Shown: piece after piece, positions 9,304 to 18,054 of the stretch
How positions within the stretch are numbered: the stretch's first letter is position 1
Layout of the letters: each line of letters starts with the position of its first letter
Origin: Desulfitobacterium_A sp035539115
Lineage (GTDB): Bacteria > Bacillota > Desulfitobacteriia > Desulfitobacteriales > Desulfitobacteriaceae
Direction: 5' to 3'
Assembly: GCF_035539115.1 (NCBI RefSeq)
Contig: NZ_DATLJA010000063.1
Span: 1-56,757, forward strand
Length of the DNA stretch: 56,757 nucleotides
Notes under the pieces: model-generated
What the model was told of the DNA's origin: nothing
What the model saw: only the letters and a program-made list of their open reading frames with translations
The model's database searches: none
Position numbers and translations under genes: made by a program

Positions 9304-9372
9304 AGTTCATCCTCATTTCTGCAAACGACATTTGATTCTCCTACGTTAATGTGGGAGGGTATATTGATTGAA

Positions 9373-9415
9373 TAAAAACGGAAAACCCCCGAGAGCTATC
9401 AACTCTACGGAGGTT
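9373..9415 (-). terminator. terminator of the truncated aminopeptidase gene
   Basis: Read on the minus strand, AACCTCCG pairs with CGGGGGTT around an inner AGAG/CTCT stem. It is followed by TTTTCCGTTTTT. It lies about 75 bases beyond the stop codon at 9490. Confidence 0.75.
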
Positions 9416-9489
9416 CCTAGTCAAGCCAGTCTCTGTAACCAGAACCAGCGTTAATTCTACTTTTATGGTATCAAATAATGTCGAATTTT

Positions 9490-10341
9490 TCAAGCCTGGA
9501 ATCTTGCAAATGTAAAGTTAGCCAACATAATTGAATCAGTAACTTTCAGCCCCTGTAAGAATTGCGCAGTTTCATTGTAATTTTTTAACTCAATACCTTC
9601 AGTCTCTAATTCTAATTTAACAGCACTTGGAACCTTTAAAGCTTCGATAAATAGATAACAGGTGTTTAGTGTGACTACTACGTTGGCGAGGGTAACGGGA
9701 TTATTAGGAACATCAGCCCCCCGAATATTTAAAAGCCAAGCCATGTCATCTAAGGAAGTAAGTAAATGATAGTTGGCACCTTTAGTTTTCATTTCCGCTC
9801 TTACTTGGTTTAGTTTTTCGATACGCGACGTCCCCGCGAACTTAACATCATGGACAAAAATTGGCTTAGCAGGCAGTGCGGGTTGGTCTTCCCAGAGCTT
9901 TCCCACTAAATCCTGATCTATTTTCAAATTTATATTTTTTGCCTTAAATTCCTCTTTCATTTCGTTAACCTTAAACGCCGAAAAAACACGTCCATCAAAA
10001 CCAATGCAGCTATTTTCGGTAAGAACAGTGCTTAACCAATCGGTGTAAGAGGGTACACCGAGATCGGCCATTCTAAATAATCTAATTCCGGAATTCTGGA
10101 GTTGCTTTTCGGCTTGAATATAGTATCTCCCATCTGTCCAAAGACCAGCATCATCTAAAGTTATAACGGCCGTACCAGCTGAACCAGTAAACCCGGAGAT
10201 CCATTGCCTGCATTTAAAGTGATCTGCCACATATTCGCTAAGATGCGAATCCGCACTCGGAATTATGTATGCATCCATTTTATATTCTTTCATTAAGTGC
10301 CTTAACTTTTCGACCTTCTCTTTGATTTCCACTACGATCAC
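9490..10341 (-). CDS. truncated Xaa-Pro aminopeptidase (N-terminal domains only)
   Basis: The 283 residues match the two creatinase-like N-terminal domains of a PepP/XPNPEP-type aminopeptidase (M24B). DAYIIPSADSHLSEYV, WISGFTGSAGTAV and LWTDGRYYIQAE are clear family signatures. The metal-binding pita-bread catalytic domain, which should add about 300 residues including the metal ligands, is missing. The frame stops just where that domain would begin and a terminator follows. The protein cannot be an active peptidase. It is either a decayed gene or a stand-alone N-terminal domain. The start codon appears to be GTG 10341 or 10332, with only a weak ribosome site. Confidence 0.8.
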   Translation of the reverse strand: MIVVEIKEKVEKLRHLMKEYKMDAYIIPSADSHLSEYVADHFKCRQWISGFTGSAGTAVITLDDAGLWTDGRYYIQAEKQLQNSGIRLFRMADLGVPSYTDWLSTVLTENSCIGFDGRVFSAFKVNEMKEEFKAKNINLKIDQDLVGKLWEDQPALPAKPIFVHDVKFAGTSRIEKLNQVRAEMKTKGANYHLLTSLDDMAWLLNIRGADVPNNPVTLANVVVTLNTCYLFIEALKVPSAVKLELETEGIELKNYNETAQFLQGLKVTDSIMLANFTFARFQA

Positions 10342-10393
10342 TCTACTTTCAATAATTTAGACTTAGCCAATTGGTTTTGAAATAATTGCAATA

Positions 10394-10425
10394 AAAATAA
10401 TTGCACCAGTAAAATGCAATTATTT
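10394..10425 (-). terminator. AT-rich terminator after universal stress gene
   Basis: AAAATAATTGCA (10394-10405) pairs with TGCAATTATTTT (10414-10425). On the minus strand the hairpin is followed by further T-rich sequence. It lies 50 bases downstream of the usp stop codon. Confidence 0.6.
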
Positions 10426-10474
10426 TATCTTATTTGAAGAACAACTCTGTTAATTGCGTACCTCTCCAAGTTTT

Positions 10475-10900
10475 TCATTTGGTCACAAGAACAGGGCATG
10501 GTGCATTAACCAAAACACGTTGAGTTACACTCCCTATGATAGCGCCTGCGATGGGTCCGTGCCCACGGGTACCTATTATCACCATGTCTATATCTTTCTT
10601 TGTTTCATTGATAATAGCCTGGGCTGGATAACCTAAGACGAATTTTTTCTGTACTTTGACTTGTCCGATATCTATTCCAGTGAGTGCGGCTTCCAAGGCA
10701 GCATCTCCCATTTGGTTAATTTCCTCTTGAGAAAAATTATAGGAATTACTTCCGTAATAATCCCAAGCTAAGGCTGGAATAGGGATGACATGGAAAAGAA
10801 TGATTTCTGAATCTAGATGTTCTGCAAGTTGTAAGGCAGTGAGCAGAGCACGGCGTGAGGGCTCTGAGATGTCGGTAGGAACTAAAATCCTTTTGTACAT
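10475..10900 (-). CDS. universal stress protein (UspA family)
   Basis: This 141-residue single-domain Usp begins MYKRILVPTDISEPSRRAL. It carries the ATP-binding pattern G-x2-G-x9-G(S/T) as GTRGHGPIAGAIIGS near residue 111, so it probably belongs to the ATP-binding branch. Such proteins are cytoplasmic and accumulate in stationary phase or under stress; the partner is unknown. A good ribosome site (AAAGGAGGA) precedes the ATG on the minus strand. It is monocistronic, with its own AT-rich terminator. Confidence 0.9.
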   Translation of the reverse strand: MYKRILVPTDISEPSRRALLTALQLAEHLDSEIILFHVIPIPALAWDYYGSNSYNFSQEEINQMGDAALEAALTGIDIGQVKVQKKFVLGYPAQAIINETKKDIDMVIIGTRGHGPIAGAIIGSVTQRVLVNAPCPVLVTK

Positions 10901-11002
10901 AGAACTTGTCCTCCTTTTAAATGAGATTATGAATTAAGATCCAATCGAGTTCAGGATAACTATGGTAACTATGATATAATCATAGCACAATCCGTATTTA
11001 AA

Positions 11003-11962
11003 TTATGCAAAAAGACCGTCGTAGAAGATGTAAAGCATTTCTTGCGGCGGCTTTATTAAAAATAGATCATAAGATTGCAAGAATTTTGAGAAACCTCCTG
11101 CCAAGCTTCTTACCTTTGAATAACCTTTCAGGGAAAGGAACATTAACCCGTAAATTGATTGGATACCACCATTGCAATAAATGATGATTTCTTTGCTCTT
11201 ATTAGGAAGTATATTCTTATATTGTTGTGGAAGATCGTTTAATGAACAATTGATTGAACCGGAGATACCATCTTTCTTATAGGCCTCTGAGTTTCTTAAG
11301 TCCAGAAGATAGAAATCTTCCGGGCTTTGTTGATTTTGAAGCTTGGACTTGAATTCTTCAACTTTAAGAAGGTTAAAGTTACCCGGAAGATTTTCGATAA
11401 AAGTGTCTTCAGGAGGCTGAAAACCAGGTAATCCAAGGAGCGGGTTGTGATGTACGACCCTATCCTTGACGATAAATGTGGTGAAGTCCATATTCAAATT
11501 TTTTTGAAGGAGAATATCATGTCCCAGACAAAGTCCCATTAAGATCGTAAATTGGACTCCTGAGGTATTTAGAATAGTTGCTTGCCCAAGGGGGTTACAA
11601 GATACTGTATGGTTAATTTTTTCAGGATCAATTTGAGATTCCAAAATTCCATCCACAGTACATGAAACCATGGTAGGTTTCATGTTTTTCTGCTCAAGAT
11701 ATTTTCTGAGAAGTACGGCCTCATTCTCCATGCTATAACAGTAAGCCACACCTATTTTTAGATATTTGCGTAATTTACAGTATTCGATAATTTCTTCGAG
11801 GCGAGTTAGTGTTCCGGCTCTACCATTATCGATTAATTCAGATGCTGTTTTGGTATAAATCTGAATATCCTGCAATGAGTAGTTTTCAAGGTATTCACTA
11901 CTTCTATTAAAGCAGGGGTTTGATTTTCGACAGCCTTTAAGAGTACATTTTGTGCAGTCCAT
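11003..11962 (-). CDS. DUF1847 metal-binding protein fused to rhodanese
   Basis: This 319-residue protein has two parts. Residues 1-180 match the DUF1847 family, with an N-terminal cysteine cluster (Cys3, 6, 11, 17) and further conserved cysteines (Cys101, 122, 145). Residues 195-310 form a rhodanese domain with active-site loop CNGGIQS (Cys263), expected to carry a persulfide. The likely role is sulfur transfer or sulfur-stress handling. A 17-bp palindrome, ATACCCTAAAGGGGTAT, lies 64 bases upstream of the start. It fits the operator type of CsoR/CstR repressors, and CstR is persulfide-responsive. The DUF1847 part has no established biochemical activity that I can name. Confidence 0.85.
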   Translation of the reverse strand: MDCTKCTLKGCRKSNPCFNRSSEYLENYSLQDIQIYTKTASELIDNGRAGTLTRLEEIIEYCKLRKYLKIGVAYCYSMENEAVLLRKYLEQKNMKPTMVSCTVDGILESQIDPEKINHTVSCNPLGQATILNTSGVQFTILMGLCLGHDILLQKNLNMDFTTFIVKDRVVHHNPLLGLPGFQPPEDTFIENLPGNFNLLKVEEFKSKLQNQQSPEDFYLLDLRNSEAYKKDGISGSINCSLNDLPQQYKNILPNKSKEIIIYCNGGIQSIYGLMFLSLKGYSKVRSLAGGFSKFLQSYDLFLIKPPQEMLYIFYDGLFA

Positions 11963-12025
11963 GTATACCTCCGGAAATACAGAATATTTTCATATCTAGC
12001 GGCTTCAGCCTATTCCAATAATATT

Positions 12026-12042
12026 ATACCCTAAAGGGGTAT
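12026..12042. promoter_or_regulatory. CsoR/CstR-type operator upstream of the DUF1847-rhodanese gene
   Basis: ATACCCTAAAGGGGTAT is an inverted repeat of the form ATACCC-N4-GGGTAT, continuing into TGATCAAG. An almost identical box (42831-42847) precedes a ferredoxin gene. CsoR-family repressors recognise this G/C-tract palindrome. No such repressor is encoded in the window. Confidence 0.65.
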
Positions 12043-12177
12043 TGATCAAGCGCTAGGCTAGAGTAACCCTATATCCTTTGGAATTATTTTAAATTTATTA
12101 TATACTTATACCGTGAGTAGTAATAACACTCTGTTTTGCAAGGCCACTAGTCAAATCCGAAAAGAGGTAACTATGAG

Positions 12178-12450
12178 ATGAGCAAGGTCTATGAGTTTGA
12201 AGCGGAGATTAAGAAAGTACCGGACATTGACGGTGCCTATATTGAAATTCCGTTCGATGTTAAAGCAGAATTCGGGAAAGGAAGAGTGCCCGTCACCGCT
12301 ACTTTCGACGGTGAAGTTTACGAAGGTAGTTTAGTAAGAATGAAAACGCCTTGTCATATATTGGGCATTAGAAAAGATATTCGTGCAAAAATTGGAAAGC
12401 AGCCTGGAGATATAGTTGCTGTGACAGTTAAAGAAAGAATCGTTATATAA
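12178..12450 (+). CDS. DUF1905 domain protein
   Basis: This 90-residue protein covers one DUF1905 domain, a small beta-barrel found alone or joined to YdeI-like domains. Typical blocks are AYIEIPFDVKAEFGKGRVPV, ATFDGEVYEGSL and the C-terminal IGKQPGDIVAVTVKE. Its function is not established. ATG 12178 follows AAAGAGGTAA at 12161-12170. It is divergent from the DUF1847-rhodanese gene and is followed after 87 bases by the DUF2156 gene on the same strand. Confidence 0.85.
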   Translation: MSKVYEFEAEIKKVPDIDGAYIEIPFDVKAEFGKGRVPVTATFDGEVYEGSLVRMKTPCHILGIRKDIRAKIGKQPGDIVAVTVKERIVI

Positions 12451-12537
12451 TAGGGAAGAAATATTTGCAAAAGATACGCTTGTTAGGTTATGCTAGGGCA
12501 AATTACAGTGGATTTTGGTAATGAGTGAAAGGACACA

Positions 12538-13440
12538 ATGATTAACTTTAAAGAAATCGAAATTAACGACAAAACGTGGATGAAACCGCTTCTCGCGGCT
12601 GCCGATATGCGAGGTTGCCATCAAAACTTTACAAACATATTTGCTTGGTCGAAGATTTTTAACTATCAAGTGGCTCGGGTCAATGATTACCTCGTGCTCA
12701 AGGGTAACACTGAAAAAGAGGGACAATATTATTTTTATCCTGCGGGTTCTGGGGATATTAAACCTGTTTTCGAGGCCATGCGGCAGGAGGCAAAGGACTG
12801 CGAGCATGAATTTGTCTTATTGGGGATATCACCGGAAAATATCAATGTCATGAAGAGCCTATACCCCGAGAACTTTGAATACCAAGCAGTGCGGGATAGT
12901 TTCGATTATGTCTATCTACTGGAGAAGCTGGTCAATCTCACAGGGAATAAGCTTCACTCCAAACGCAACCATATCAATCGTTTTAAGGAAACTCATAGCT
13001 GGAGCTTTGAACAGATTTCCTTAGAAAATTTAGTCGAATGCTGGGAAATGAACGTCGAGTGGTGTAAAGCCAACGAATACAAGGACGAAGATAATCAGCT
13101 AACCGATGAATCTTGCGCAGTTCGCCAATGCTTTAAAAATTTTATAGCAATGGGTCTGGAGGGTGGACTCTTACGTTCCGATGGTCGAGTGATCGCCTTT
13201 ACCATGGGCGAAAAACTAAACTCGGATACCTATGACATCCATGTTGAAAAAGCCTTTGGTGAGATCCAGGGCGCTTATCAGATGATCAACCGTGAATTTG
13301 CAGCGTTTATTAAAAACAATTATCCGGAAGTGATTTACGTTAACCGTGAAGAGGACATGGGTTTCGAAGGGCTGAGAAAGGCTAAGTTATCCTATCACCC
13401 TGACAAAATGGAGGAAAAGTATAGAGCTCAATGGTGCTAG
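12538..13440 (+). CDS. DUF2156 (phosphatidylglycerol lysyltransferase-like C-terminal) protein
   Basis: This soluble 300-residue protein belongs to the DUF2156 family, a double-GNAT fold related to the catalytic half of MprF. Family features are the N-terminal CHQNFTNIFAW segment and KLHSKRNHINRF near residue 140, plus the C-terminal VNREEDMGFEGLRKAKLSY. No membrane segments are present, so it is not a flippase. The acyl or aminoacyl substrate is unknown. The next gene, another GNAT protein, starts 15 bases downstream, and the two are commonly paired in clostridia, so they probably act together. The protein ends in a free Cys. Confidence 0.85.
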   Translation: MINFKEIEINDKTWMKPLLAAADMRGCHQNFTNIFAWSKIFNYQVARVNDYLVLKGNTEKEGQYYFYPAGSGDIKPVFEAMRQEAKDCEHEFVLLGISPENINVMKSLYPENFEYQAVRDSFDYVYLLEKLVNLTGNKLHSKRNHINRFKETHSWSFEQISLENLVECWEMNVEWCKANEYKDEDNQLTDESCAVRQCFKNFIAMGLEGGLLRSDGRVIAFTMGEKLNSDTYDIHVEKAFGEIQGAYQMINREFAAFIKNNYPEVIYVNREEDMGFEGLRKAKLSYHPDKMEEKYRAQWC

Positions 13441-13455
13441 GGATTGGAGGTTAAA

Positions 13456-14340
13456 ATGAACGAAATCAGACTGGCGCAAAAGGACGAGATCGTTCGGCAA
13501 AAGGAAATATGGAAACGTTGCTTCGGCGATGATGATTGCTATATCGATTTCTATTATGCCAACAAGTACAAAGAAAATGAAACGGTTGTTTTGCTTGAGG
13601 ATGGAGAAATTGCAGCTATGCTGACCATGATTCCGACCCGGATAGTGACTTCTGATCAGCGAAGCTTTGCTGCAGCAATGTTCTATGCTATTGCAACCCA
13701 CCCTAAATACCAGAATAAAGGTTTAGCTAAGCAATTAATGGATTTTTGTCATGCATATCTTGGGGCAACTCAAAAGGACTTCTCCCTGCTTGTCCCAGCC
13801 GGGAAATCGCTTTTCGATTTTTATCGCAAGCAGGGCTATCAGGAGGGATTTTATCTTCGAGAGGTTCTGCTTACTCGCGAGAGAATCGATGACCTAGCAA
13901 CTTCCGAATGTCCGCCTATAATCTCATCGCTTACACCTACAGAGTATAATCAGAGGCGAGATAACCAGCTTAAAAGAGGGCTTCATATTGCCTATGCTGA
14001 CGAAGAAATTGCCTACCAAAAAAAACTATCACAGCTATCAGGAGCGGACATCTATGCTCTTGACAATCAGGAGATTAAGGGTTGTGCAGTGATCGAAAGA
14101 ATGACTTTGGAAAAGGTGCTTATTAAAGAGATCTTATTACCTGGGGAGCTTATTCAAAGCGCTCTTCGACAGATCGCCAAACTGTTGCCTGCAAAAGAAT
14201 ATGTTTTGCGCACACCTGCCGATCAAGGTGAGAATTGGGGTGGAAGCATTCGTCCTTTTGGCATGGTGCGCAAACAGAGCAAACCAGATATAAAGATCAC
14301 ATCGAAAGAACAAGGATATCTGGGTTTGGCTTTTGACTAA
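13456..14340 (+). CDS. GNAT family N-acetyltransferase (Eis-like layout)
   Basis: This 294-residue protein has an N-terminal GNAT domain. Its acetyl-CoA pyrophosphate-binding loop is visible in FYAIATHPKYQNKGLAKQLM, around residues 74-93. The C-terminal half lacks a catalytic signature and resembles the second and third domains of Eis-like acetyltransferases. ATG 13456 is chosen because TGGAGGT (13445-13451) lies five bases upstream; the in-frame TTG at 13444 overlaps that ribosome site. It follows the DUF2156 gene closely. The acceptor amine is unknown. Confidence 0.85.
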   Translation: MNEIRLAQKDEIVRQKEIWKRCFGDDDCYIDFYYANKYKENETVVLLEDGEIAAMLTMIPTRIVTSDQRSFAAAMFYAIATHPKYQNKGLAKQLMDFCHAYLGATQKDFSLLVPAGKSLFDFYRKQGYQEGFYLREVLLTRERIDDLATSECPPIISSLTPTEYNQRRDNQLKRGLHIAYADEEIAYQKKLSQLSGADIYALDNQEIKGCAVIERMTLEKVLIKEILLPGELIQSALRQIAKLLPAKEYVLRTPADQGENWGGSIRPFGMVRKQSKPDIKITSKEQGYLGLAFD

Positions 14341-14394
14341 AACGTTTGGTTTAATTGAAAAGGTGGAAATCGATAGAAAGAAGAGGCAAAGACC

Positions 14395-15423
14395 ATGAGC
14401 ATGAAATTCGTTAAAAAAGTACCGACGCCTGAAGAGGTTTTAGAGCATATCCCTCTGCCGAATCACATCAAGGATATCAAGGAGAAAAGAGATCAGGAGA
14501 TTAGAAGCGTTTTCAACAATCGAGATGATCGTTTTCTCCTGATAATTGGTCCATGTTCTGCGGATAATGAAGATTCGGTCTGCGAATACATTAGCAAGTT
14601 GGCGGAAGTTCAAGAAAAGGTAAAAAATGAGATTCTAATCATCCCCCGAATCTATACCAATAAACCGCGAACGACCGGAGAAGGGTATAAGGGGATGATG
14701 CACCAACCCGATCCCGAAAAAAGACCTGATTTATGTGAGGGGATCAAAGCGATTCGAAGATTGCACCTGAGAGCATTATCTGAAGCGCATATGCCGGCAG
14801 CCGATGAAATGCTCTACCCCGAAAACTATAGTTATCTAGCTGATGTTTTGGGATATATCGCTATTGGCGCTCGTTCCGTAGAAAATCAACAGCATCGGCT
14901 CACTGTCAGTGGAGTCGACACCCCTGTAGGGATGAAGAATCCGACAAGTGGAGACTTGTCGGTCATGTTAAACTCGGTATTTGCGGCTCAGCACGGTCAC
15001 TCCTATATCTACAATGGCTGGGAAGTAGAATCTTCGGGTAATCCGTATACGCATGCCATTTTACGTGGTGCGGTCGATCGGAACGGAAGGAATATTCCGA
15101 ATTACCATTACGAAAACCTGATTTATCTTGCTAATGAATATGAAAAACTAGAGCTTAACAATCCTGCCATTATTGTGGATGTCAATCATGCTAATTCGAT
15201 GAAATGCTTTTATGAACAGCCTAGAATTGCCAGAGAAGTCATGAATAGCAGAAAGTATGATAGGAAGCTCCATCATATGGTCAAGGGTTTAATGATTGAG
15301 AGTTATCTGGTAGAGGGTAACCAAGGAATCGGCGAAAATATTTATGGAAAATCGATTACAGATGCCTGCCTGGGCTGGGAGGACACAGAAAAGCTAATCT
15401 ATTATATTGCTGAAAATAAGTAA
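14395..15423 (+). CDS. aroF: 3-deoxy-7-phosphoheptulonate (DAHP) synthase, class I
   Basis: The enzyme condenses phosphoenolpyruvate and erythrose 4-phosphate, the first step of the shikimate pathway. The 342 residues match the AroF/G/H group: LLIIGPCSADNEDSV, PRIYTNKPRTTGEGYKGM, GARSVENQQHR, GMKNPTSGD and the C-terminal IVDVNHANSMK metal/substrate motif. Feedback type (Phe, Tyr or Trp) cannot be told from sequence, so the symbol is approximate. The start MSMKFVKK has AAGAGGC upstream; the second ATG, two codons in, is an alternative. No other aromatic-pathway gene adjoins it, though a tryptophan T-box gene lies about 4 kb away. Confidence 0.93.
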   Translation: MSMKFVKKVPTPEEVLEHIPLPNHIKDIKEKRDQEIRSVFNNRDDRFLLIIGPCSADNEDSVCEYISKLAEVQEKVKNEILIIPRIYTNKPRTTGEGYKGMMHQPDPEKRPDLCEGIKAIRRLHLRALSEAHMPAADEMLYPENYSYLADVLGYIAIGARSVENQQHRLTVSGVDTPVGMKNPTSGDLSVMLNSVFAAQHGHSYIYNGWEVESSGNPYTHAILRGAVDRNGRNIPNYHYENLIYLANEYEKLELNNPAIIVDVNHANSMKCFYEQPRIAREVMNSRKYDRKLHHMVKGLMIESYLVEGNQGIGENIYGKSITDACLGWEDTEKLIYYIAENK

Positions 15424-15607
15424 GAAAAATATAACACAGAGCAAGCTTAAAATGGCGTGCGTAATATTCACGTAATCATTTTTTCAATTATATGTACTTA
15501 TATAGTATATCAGCCATTTTCTAAGAAAACTTTTAGAGAACTGAAAGGAATTTTATGAAAAGGCGAGAATATCGGGAGTTATTCTAAAAAGAAAGAGGAT
15601 GTTAGAC

Positions 15608-16294
15608 ATGGCACAGGAAAAAAAAGAGTGTAAAATCAAGATTTTAAAGAATGGACCCTATATTGTTACTGGAAATGTTCCGTTAACTGAAAAAATAATT
15701 TCACCTCAGGGTAGAGGATATGAATATAAGGATGGCCGTCAATTCCCTCAGGAAGAGGAATACCACCTTTGCCGGTGCGGTAAATCCAAAAATCCGCCTT
15801 TTTGTGATGGCTCTCATGAAACAACCCATTTTGATGGAACAGAGACTGCATCACGAGAAAAGTATATAAATAGGGCTTATAAACTTGAAGGACCTGAGCT
15901 TGACCTACTGGATGACGAGCGGTGTGCTTTTGCTCGGTTCTGTCACAGAGAAGATGGGAATGCCTGGGAACTCACCGAGCAGTCCGATAATCCGAGATTT
16001 AGAGAAGAGGCCATTAAGGCCGCTTGTGATTGTCCTGCAGGCCGACTGGTGGCCGTTGATAAAGCGGGAAAAATGATTGAACCGGAATTGGAACCGTCTA
16101 TCGAGATACTTCAGGATCCAGAAAGAGGAGTGAGCGGCCCGCTTTTTGTTAAAGGAAATATTCCGATTGAATCATCAGAGGGTTCTACCTACGAAGTGAG
16201 GAACCGATATGCGCTTTGCCGCTGCGGTAAATCAACGAATAAGCCTTTCTGTGATGCATCCCATGTTAGCGTGAGATTTAGAGATCACCAATAA
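15608..16294 (+). CDS. double CDGSH iron-sulfur domain protein
   Basis: This 228-residue protein contains two CDGSH-type [2Fe-2S] motifs, each with the 3Cys-1His ligand set. The first is Cys55, Cys57, Cys66, His70 (CRCGKSKNPPFCDGSH) and the second Cys204, Cys206, Cys215, His219 (CRCGKSTNKPFCDASH). Between them is a cysteine-containing region (about 95-150) like the DUF1271/Fer4-type middle domain found in such fusions. It probably serves in electron transfer or iron handling in the cytoplasm. ATG 15608 has AAAGAGGA at a nine-base spacing; the earlier ATG at 15599 touches that ribosome site. Confidence 0.88.
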   Translation: MAQEKKECKIKILKNGPYIVTGNVPLTEKIISPQGRGYEYKDGRQFPQEEEYHLCRCGKSKNPPFCDGSHETTHFDGTETASREKYINRAYKLEGPELDLLDDERCAFARFCHREDGNAWELTEQSDNPRFREEAIKAACDCPAGRLVAVDKAGKMIEPELEPSIEILQDPERGVSGPLFVKGNIPIESSEGSTYEVRNRYALCRCGKSTNKPFCDASHVSVRFRDHQ

Positions 16295-16300
16295 GTTCTT

Positions 16301-16328
16301 CAAAAGCACCACCGAATTGGTGCTTTTG
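16301..16328. terminator. hairpin after CDGSH gene
   Basis: CAAAAGCACCA (16301-16311) pairs with TGGTGCTTTTG (16318-16328), starting seven bases after the stop codon. There is no long T run, so termination may be partial. Confidence 0.6.
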
Positions 16329-16382
16329 AGCTGTGTGCTCGCAAATCGAATTTGTAATTTCATGTAAATGAGGTATATGGAA

Positions 16383-16413
16383 TGAAAAATAAGCCTCAAT
16401 CCAGAGGCTTATT
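16383..16413 (-). terminator. terminator of the Trp-rich membrane gene pair
   Basis: AATAAGCCTC pairs with GAGGCTTATT. On the minus strand the hairpin is followed by TTTTC. It lies about 90 bases beyond the stop of the minus-strand gene at 16500. Confidence 0.75.
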
Positions 16414-16499
16414 AAAGTATCTTTTAGAACAAGGAAATACAGGTTTTCTGCTGATAGGATTAGACAAGATAAAGTATTGCCTTGTGCAATTAGTGCTGA

Positions 16500-17066
16500 T
16501 TAAGCCTGGGCTGAAGGTTTCTCATAGTGGCTGACCTTCGGTTTCTCTTCAACATAGAAGGGCCATTTATGAGCAAACCAGTCATTCCATAATACGGGGA
16601 TAATCCACCAGAATAACCAGACCAAGGGCTTGTTATTAAGGTGCATGCCTTGATATTCAATGAGGTTATTTGCAAAAACGGAGGGCAACCCGAGGAGGGG
16701 TTCACACACGGCATAATAGATAAAGCCGATGATAGCGGCTACGATGAACACGCCGAATGTACGAATGAGCCAACCGGTAACCACTCCCCATTTCTGAGGC
16801 CAATTATCGAAATAATGATTCCAAATAAGGAAGGGAAAGAGTGTGAACCCAGCCATCGATGCCGTATGATAATAGCGATATTCTATATTCATGATGCCAT
16901 CTTTAGCAGCAGGATCCACAGGACCGTAGATTAAGGTCATACCAGTCATGAGTAGTTTAACAGTAAAAAGTGACAAGGCAAAAATCGCAATGACTGTGAC
17001 TATCCCGCGCCACGGCTGCTTTTTGATCAGATGAAACGGTTTACCTTCCCATACGTTGGCAGTCAT
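16500..17066 (-). CDS. Trp-rich integral membrane protein, unknown function (second of pair)
   Basis: I do not recognise this family. The 188-residue protein has about four hydrophobic segments (roughly 20-45, 70-85, 100-122, 148-162) and a short charged C-terminus. It shares a pattern with its upstream neighbour: a Trp followed seven or eight residues later by an aromatic-Pro pair, here IWNHYFDNWP (Trp82, Trp89-Pro90) and LWNDWFAHKWPF (Trp160, Trp168-Pro169). It starts 25 bases after the stop of the first gene, so the two form an operon and probably one membrane complex. No cofactor or transport motif is visible. Confidence 0.75.
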   Translation of the reverse strand: MTANVWEGKPFHLIKKQPWRGIVTVIAIFALSLFTVKLLMTGMTLIYGPVDPAAKDGIMNIEYRYYHTASMAGFTLFPFLIWNHYFDNWPQKWGVVTGWLIRTFGVFIVAAIIGFIYYAVCEPLLGLPSVFANNLIEYQGMHLNNKPLVWLFWWIIPVLWNDWFAHKWPFYVEEKPKVSHYEKPSAQA

Positions 17067-17090
17067 GAATAGATATATAATCGACCATTC

Positions 17091-17774
17091 CTACCAACCG
17101 ACGTTAAAATTAACCGTTGCACTTTTCCCGCCAATCATAGACGAGAGCCATCCCCACCAGATTGTATGTCCAAAAAACTCCTTACTGACGAGATAGGTCG
17201 CAAAGTGGGGGAAGATTAGGAGCCCAAAGAACAAAACTGTAAAAAAGGTCGTGATCCCCCACTCGGCTAGACCGAGCGCGGGCTGTTTCATTCCGGCGAA
17301 GGGCCATTTCTGGAAGGCGATTGTCCAAAACGCGTAGGTGAAAAATCCGATAAGGACAAACAGGGTTAATGCTGCACCCACATTATCCGCAAGTAGATGA
17401 TGACTCAGCGAGGGCATAGATTCTTCGAGTGCACCTTGACTCCAAAAGGGTATGGAAAACGGGCCAATAAGTTGACCAAATATACCATAAATGATAAACC
17501 ATACTGCTGCTAAATTAACTACAGTTTGAACCAATAATCTCTTTCCTGAGGGCAAATTTGCAAAAGGATAATTACCAAAGTGCATGCTTTGCCAGAGGCC
17601 AACGAGAATCATCCAGGCGAGAAAAGCCAAAAAAGGTTGTTCATACGTATGGAACAACCCACGGGGATCAGCAAATATCCACCACACGATTAAGGCAATA
17701 ACGGTGAAGACAGTAAGCGCAATCAATCCAGTAAGTGGTTGTCCCCATCGCGGTTTAGGTTGATGGCTCTCCAT
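17091..17774 (-). CDS. Trp-rich integral membrane protein, unknown function (first of pair)
   Basis: This unrecognised 227-residue protein has about five hydrophobic segments. It contains two copies of a W-x(6,7)-[YW]-P-F motif: LWQSMHFGNYPF (Trp61, Tyr69-Pro70) and FWTIAFQKWPF (Trp150, Trp157-Pro158). Each is followed by a membrane span. Two more copies occur in the next gene, so the pair looks like an internally duplicated membrane system split over two genes. The C-terminus NFNVGW is followed by only 24 bases before the next start. It is transcribed from an upstream region with CACCTCC (a minus-strand GGAGGTG) at 17830-17837. Confidence 0.75.
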   Translation of the reverse strand: MESHQPKPRWGQPLTGLIALTVFTVIALIVWWIFADPRGLFHTYEQPFLAFLAWMILVGLWQSMHFGNYPFANLPSGKRLLVQTVVNLAAVWFIIYGIFGQLIGPFSIPFWSQGALEESMPSLSHHLLADNVGAALTLFVLIGFFTYAFWTIAFQKWPFAGMKQPALGLAEWGITTFFTVLFFGLLIFPHFATYLVSKEFFGHTIWWGWLSSMIGGKSATVNFNVGW

Positions 17775-17986
17775 AACTTATTCCCCTTTCATTTCATTTC
17801 ATTGACAATATTGCTGAGTTGAACGTTTGCCACCTCCTTGTTTAAGTAATAAGTGAGAAACACCTACTTAATAATAATATGATTATTCGGAACATTGAAA
17901 CTATTATGGGATGAACAGTTGCTTTTCAGGCGCTTTCGGTTTGAACATGAAGGTAAAGAGCAGTTCCTCACGACAAAGATCATGAA

Positions 17987-18036
17987 GAAGGGGACAGGTA
18001 GTCTTTCCGTTTTAGGAAGAATTACTTGTCCCCTTA
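17987..18036. repeat. REP-like palindrome GGGGACAGGTAGT, acting as terminator
   Basis: AAGGGGACAGGTAGTCTTTCC and its near-complement form a 48-base imperfect hairpin. It lies just beyond the stop of the flavoprotein gene and resembles the GGGACAGGT-type REP palindromes common in Firmicutes intergenic DNA. It probably doubles as that gene's terminator. Confidence 0.6.
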
Positions 18037-18054
18037 TCTTTTGGGATAGAGCGT

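Noticed and set aside
9345..9372. Possible CsoR-like box upstream of the glutaredoxin-like gene (AGGGTATATTGAT)
   Set aside because: Only one half is present; no ATACCC arm pairs with it.
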